Part shown: piece by piece, positions 60,414 through 64,000 of the stretch
Layout: each line of letters starts with the position of its first letter
How positions within the stretch are numbered: position 1 is the first letter of the stretch
DNA from: Bacteroidales bacterium
Lineage (GTDB): Bacteria > Bacteroidota > Bacteroidia > Bacteroidales > F082
NCBI GenBank assembly: GCA_017530365.1
Contig: JAFXMK010000011.1
Span: forward strand, 62,001-126,000
DNA: 64,000 nucleotides
Reading direction: 5' to 3'
Notes under the pieces: model-generated
The model's input: only the letters and a program-made list of their open reading frames with translations
The model's database searches: none
Told to the model about the DNA's origin: nothing
Position numbers and translations under genes: made by a program

Positions 60414-63400
60414 ATGAAACGATACATTGTCATCATTGCCGCACTGCTGTTGGCTGCTACAACTTTGCTCTCTTTCAAACTGAAAACAAAAGAAGTAAAA
60501 CCTACTGAAAAATACGAAACCATGTGGAAGCAATTCGAAGAACACCTTAAAAACTCCCTTCCCGAATCCGCCGAAAAAGTGCTGAACGAGATCGAGGGAA
60601 AGGCCTTGAAAGACCATAACGACATCCAGTTGCTGAAGACCATCCTCTATCGGCTAAAAGTGATGAACAAAACCGTCGAAGATGACCCCGAACAAGCTTA
60701 CCTAGCCTACGCCAACAGTAAACTCGAAACCCTCGACGAAGTGTCGCGCGCCGTCCTCCATTGCCAAATCGCTGAGGTTTATGGCAACTATCTGCAGGAG
60801 AACGAATATACCATCGTGGAAAACCTGGCTATTGACGGCGACATAAGCTCCAAGGAGATGAAATATTGGGACAAACAGACTTTCCTCGACTTGATCGACC
60901 AGCATTATGCCGAAGCCCTCAAGCCCGTCAAGCTGTTGCAAGAGGCCGACACCAAAGATTACCTCTGCCTCTTCGAGAAAAACCATGATAACTATGTGGA
61001 ATATGAACCCACCATGTTCGACTTCCTCTTCCACCGCGTCGCCAAACACTACCGTGAATCACAAACGGCCGACGACCTCGATCCTGCTTGGAACACGGAA
61101 CTCTGGTGGCTCGACGACAAGGACTTCGTCAAAGCCGACCTGGGCGATAGCGACAAGCCCATCATCAAATGCCTGAAGATCTTCCAACAGCTCATCGGCT
61201 TCAACATGAAGGACAACCAAGAATGCGCACTCTTTAACAACTACAAGAGATACGAGTTCGTCGATGGCATCCTCGATGATGTTGAGAAATACCAGAAAGC
61301 CATGCTCTCCCTGATGGATGCCAACAAAGGCAACAACTTCTATCCCCACTTCGTCTATGCCTACGCCTCCAGCCTGGTTACTCAATATGAAAACAACCCC
61401 AACGACAGCAGCCTCTTCGACAATTACCGCAAAGCGCTGGAGCTCTGCCAGAAAACCGTCGCCGACTACCAGAAGAACACGTATTATTGCAAACGCACCA
61501 TCGAACATATCACCGCACCTTACGTCAACGTCGCATTCAACCAAGTGCAGCTGCCTGACGAGGATATCCCCGTGGTGCTCGAATACCGTAACGTCGAACA
61601 CCCCGAGCTGCTGGTTTACAACATCACCGAAAAAGAACTGAAGGAATTCAACAGGCTTTACAAAGACGAAATCCTGAAAGCCCTGGAAAAGAAAACACCC
61701 GTGAGCAGACAGGTACCCAACCTTCCCGCCGAGACCGACTACCGGACCCACTCCACCCTCATCGCAATGCCAGCCCTTGACGCAGGACTCTACTATTTTG
61801 TAGCCAAGACCGAAAACAAAGCGAAACCCAGCTACACCACTATGCTTGCCTTCCAAGTCTCAACCTTGAGTTTCGTCACCAACGGCAGCTTCCCCGGCGT
61901 CCTCGACATTGTGGTCCTCGACCGTAAGACAGGTCAGCCCGTCCAAGATGCTACCGTAGAAATCATCAGTGAGAAATACAACTACGAAAAAAAGAAATAC
62001 GAAACCGTCATCCATAAAACACTAAAGACCGACAAAAACGGCCTGGCACAGAATAACAGCGGCATCACCAATTTCCAGATCACGTTGAGGAAAGGCAAGG
62101 ACGTCTTGTTGTCAAATAGCTCTTTTAACCTCCCAGCGTTTCCTGGCAATAGCTACACGCGTGACATCACCACCATCTTTACCGACCGAGCCATCTACCG
62201 GCCGGGACAGACGGTGTATTTCAAAGGCATCATGACACATCACGATGGCGACCGCAAGTCATTGATCACCAATGGCTCGGAGACCATCCGTTTCAAGGAT
62301 GCCAACTGGCAAGAGATCAGCTCGGCCAAGTTCACCACCGACGAATACGGCGGCTTCAGCGGATCGTTCGTCATCCCCACCAACTTGCTTAACGGATTCT
62401 TTACCCTCCAAGGCAATCACGGCAACGCCCACATCCAAGTGGAAGAATACAAACGTCCCACTTTCGAGATCGGCTTCGAGAAAGTCAAAGAACAATACAA
62501 GCTCAATGAAGACGTTGCCGTCACTGGCAATGTCAGCGCCTTGGCTGGCTTCGGCCTCGACGATGTCGAATACAGCTACCGTGTGGTGCGCAAGACCAGC
62601 TTCCCGTGGCGCTGCTGCTGGTGGTGGTACCCGCCTGTCGAAGACGAACAGATCGCCTACGGCAAAGGCCGCACCGACGAGAACGGGAAATTCCACGTCA
62701 CCTTCAACCTCAAGCCTTCGCTGAAGACCAAGCCTTCGCAGCAGCCCGTGTTTACCTACGAAATCGAAGTCACTGCCACCAGCGCTCAAGGCGAGACCCA
62801 CAGCGACACCCATTACCTACGTGCTGGCTACAACGAAGTCGCCATTAGCACCAACATTCCGAGCCTGATCGAGATGTCTGCCATCAACACCTACAACATC
62901 GAGGTGGTCAACATGAACGGACAACCCGCCAAGACCCGTGTGAAACGCCTCATCTACCGCTTCGACGAGTCGGATGACATCAACTACTTCGAAGCCAACG
63001 GACAAAGCATCTCCCTCGACCGGCAGGTGCTCAGCGACGGAGAACTCAAAGCCAAGTTCCCCAGCTTCAACTTCAACGGCAGCAACTACAAGATGCAGCA
63101 CAAGACCCTCGTCTTTGAAGACGAAGTGGAAATCAATGAGAAGACCTCTTTCTATCCGGGCAAGAATCCGCTGACACCTGGCAAATACTACATCGAGCTC
63201 AAGAGCCTCGACGACCCGCTGGCCGTCACCGCCAAGGAGTTCACCATCTATCAGAAAGACGCCCGCATCATGCCTTACAAGTCGATGACCTGGTACCAGA
63301 CCGACCAGACCTCTGTGCAGCCTGGCGACGTGTTCCGCTCCTCCATCGGCAGCTCAGCCAAGAACGTCAGGGTTTGGGTGCAGCTGATGCATGGCAACGA

Positions 63401-64000
63401 AGTGCGTTTGGAAGAATGGATCACACTTAACGACGAGATCAAGACCATCACCTACAACGTCAAGGAAGAAGACCGCGGAGGTCTCTGCCTCAAGACCGCT
63501 TTCGTCAAGGAAAACACCTATAACATCAAAAGCCAAAGCATCAGCGTCCCTTACAAGAACCTCGACCTCAATGTCAGCTTGGCCACCATGCGCGACAAGC
63601 TCAGCCCTGGCAGCGAAGAGACCTGGACCGTCAACGTCAAGGACTATCAAGGCAAGAACACCGCCTCGGCACTGCTGTCCGGCATGTACGATGCCGCCCT
63701 CGACGCCTTCGCGTCCAACTACTGGAGCTTCGACATGAAACCTAGCGGCGTCAGCAGCCGCAGATTCGGCTATGACGGACACCGCTTCATCTCTTCTTCC
63801 TCGGATGTGGACTACTTCCGCTTCATTGGCCTGTTCAACTACGAACTGCCTTCCGACTTCCCCTTCCTCCTGATCATTGCACGTCATTACAGAAACATGA
63901 GCGCAGGCGGCATCGCACCGCTCGCCAAAGGTATGGTGCTGGAAGAAGAAATGGTCATGGATGAAGCTGTAGCGCCGACCAATTTTGCAGCCATGGATGA
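60414..64000 (+). CDS. Alpha-2-macroglobulin-like protein, N-terminal part (3' end outside window)
   Basis: The frame is open from the ATG at 60414 to the last base, giving 1195 residues with no stop. A signal peptide (about 1-20, AALLLAATTLLSF) is followed by an N-terminal helical region (about 20-350), then MG-type beta domains. The MG2-like part has FTDRAIYRPGQTVYFKGI, the most recognisable motif of the family, and DENGKFHVTFNL-type strands. A region around ALLSGMYDAALDAF opens the A2M domain. A thioester motif (CGEQ) would lie beyond the window if present. Bacteroidota members are often about 1900 residues. Role inferred: periplasmic or surface protease trap or envelope defence. Confidence 0.88.
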   Translation, partial: MKRYIVIIAALLLAATTLLSFKLKTKEVKPTEKYETMWKQFEEHLKNSLPESAEKVLNEIEGKALKDHNDIQLLKTILYRLKVMNKTVEDDPEQAYLAYANSKLETLDEVSRAVLHCQIAEVYGNYLQENEYTIVENLAIDGDISSKEMKYWDKQTFLDLIDQHYAEALKPVKLLQEADTKDYLCLFEKNHDNYVEYEPTMFDFLFHRVAKHYRESQTADDLDPAWNTELWWLDDKDFVKADLGDSDKPIIKCLKIFQQLIGFNMKDNQECALFNNYKRYEFVDGILDDVEKYQKAMLSLMDANKGNNFYPHFVYAYASSLVTQYENNPNDSSLFDNYRKALELCQKTVADYQKNTYYCKRTIEHITAPYVNVAFNQVQLPDEDIPVVLEYRNVEHPELLVYNITEKELKEFNRLYKDEILKALEKKTPVSRQVPNLPAETDYRTHSTLIAMPALDAGLYYFVAKTENKAKPSYTTMLAFQVSTLSFVTNGSFPGVLDIVVLDRKTGQPVQDATVEIISEKYNYEKKKYETVIHKTLKTDKNGLAQNNSGITNFQITLRKGKDVLLSNSSFNLPAFPGNSYTRDITTIFTDRAIYRPGQTVYFKGIMTHHDGDRKSLITNGSETIRFKDANWQEISSAKFTTDEYGGFSGSFVIPTNLLNGFFTLQGNHGNAHIQVEEYKRPTFEIGFEKVKEQYKLNEDVAVTGNVSALAGFGLDDVEYSYRVVRKTSFPWRCCWWWYPPVEDEQIAYGKGRTDENGKFHVTFNLKPSLKTKPSQQPVFTYEIEVTATSAQGETHSDTHYLRAGYNEVAISTNIPSLIEMSAINTYNIEVVNMNGQPAKTRVKRLIYRFDESDDINYFEANGQSISLDRQVLSDGELKAKFPSFNFNGSNYKMQHKTLVFEDEVEINEKTSFYPGKNPLTPGKYYIELKSLDDPLAVTAKEFTIYQKDARIMPYKSMTWYQTDQTSVQPGDVFRSSIGSSAKNVRVWVQLMHGNEVRLEEWITLNDEIKTITYNVKEEDRGGLCLKTAFVKENTYNIKSQSISVPYKNLDLNVSLATMRDKLSPGSEETWTVNVKDYQGKNTASALLSGMYDAALDAFASNYWSFDMKPSGVSSRRFGYDGHRFISSSSDVDYFRFIGLFNYELPSDFPFLLIIARHYRNMSAGGIAPLAKGMVLEEEMVMDEAVAPTNFAAMD

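Noticed and set aside
61059-61856. Open frame of 265 codons opposite the macroglobulin-like gene
   Set aside because: Antisense shadow within a continuous plus-strand frame from 60414 to the window end.

Overview
The window comes from a chromosome of an anaerobic Bacteroidota bacterium, most likely an uncultured member of Bacteroidales. The evidence is: several secreted proteins with type IX secretion (T9SS) C-terminal domains; many short lipoproteins with Bacteroidota-style lipoboxes; promoters of the TTTG / TAnnTTTG type instead of E. coli -35/-10 boxes; few Shine-Dalgarno sequences; [FeFe]-hydrogenase maturases; and a sodium-pumping methylmalonyl-CoA decarboxylase operon of the succinate-to-propionate route. 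There is no rRNA operon, insertion sequence, prophage or CRISPR array. Coding density is high and several convergent gene pairs overlap at their 3' ends.

Layout. 1-8.5 kb: end of a phosphoesterase, a T9SS lamin-tail protein, asd-ribF, a C69 dipeptidase and an unknown lipoprotein. 8.5-13.6 kb: glnS, an M56/TonB sensor-like membrane protease with its BlaI-type repressor, a leucine-rich-repeat lipoprotein, and tRNA-Gln(CTG). 13.6-21.9 kb: sbcD-sbcC, a lipoprotein, uridine kinase, an FMN-binding protein and an S9 dipeptidyl peptidase. 21.9-24.9 kb: hydG, hydF and a TM1266-like protein. 24.9-30.6 kb: two lipoproteins, an M1 aminopeptidase and a patatin fused to an outer-membrane barrel. 30.6-35.2 kb: the mce-mmdA-mmdD-mmdC-mmdB operon. 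35.2-43.4 kb: a gatD homologue, a 1489-residue papain-like secreted protease, and a gatE homologue. 43.5-48 kb: RNA methyltransferase, lipoprotein, pth, rplY, prs. 48-50 kb: tRNA-Leu(CAA) and a NifU-like/GGGtGRT gene pair. 50-54.6 kb: amino-acid permease, lipoprotein and CotH-like protein. 54.6-64 kb: rlmN, a DUF5618-like gene, a 1087-residue FAD/Fe-S fusion, a shortened polyprenyl synthase, and an alpha-2-macroglobulin-like protein that runs off the window.

Two observations stand out. First, the proteins at 35.3-36.7 kb and 41.5-43.4 kb match the archaeal-type Glu-tRNA(Gln) amidotransferase GatDE, not a plain asparaginase and bacterial GatB. They share a bacterial chromosome with a complete glutaminyl-tRNA synthetase and a bacterial-type tRNA-Gln, so two routes to Gln-tRNA(Gln) may coexist. 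Second, the window carries at least a dozen degenerate short tandem repeats, mostly of 7-bp period, placed at gene boundaries. In asd, the FAD/Fe-S fusion, the polyprenyl synthase and the TM1266-like gene they lie inside the reading frame and encode low-complexity peptide inserts. They recall the heptanucleotide STRR repeats of cyanobacteria.

Metabolically the window fits an anaerobic fermenter: H2 metabolism, Na+-coupled decarboxylation, peptide degradation by secreted and periplasmic peptidases, and amino-acid uptake.
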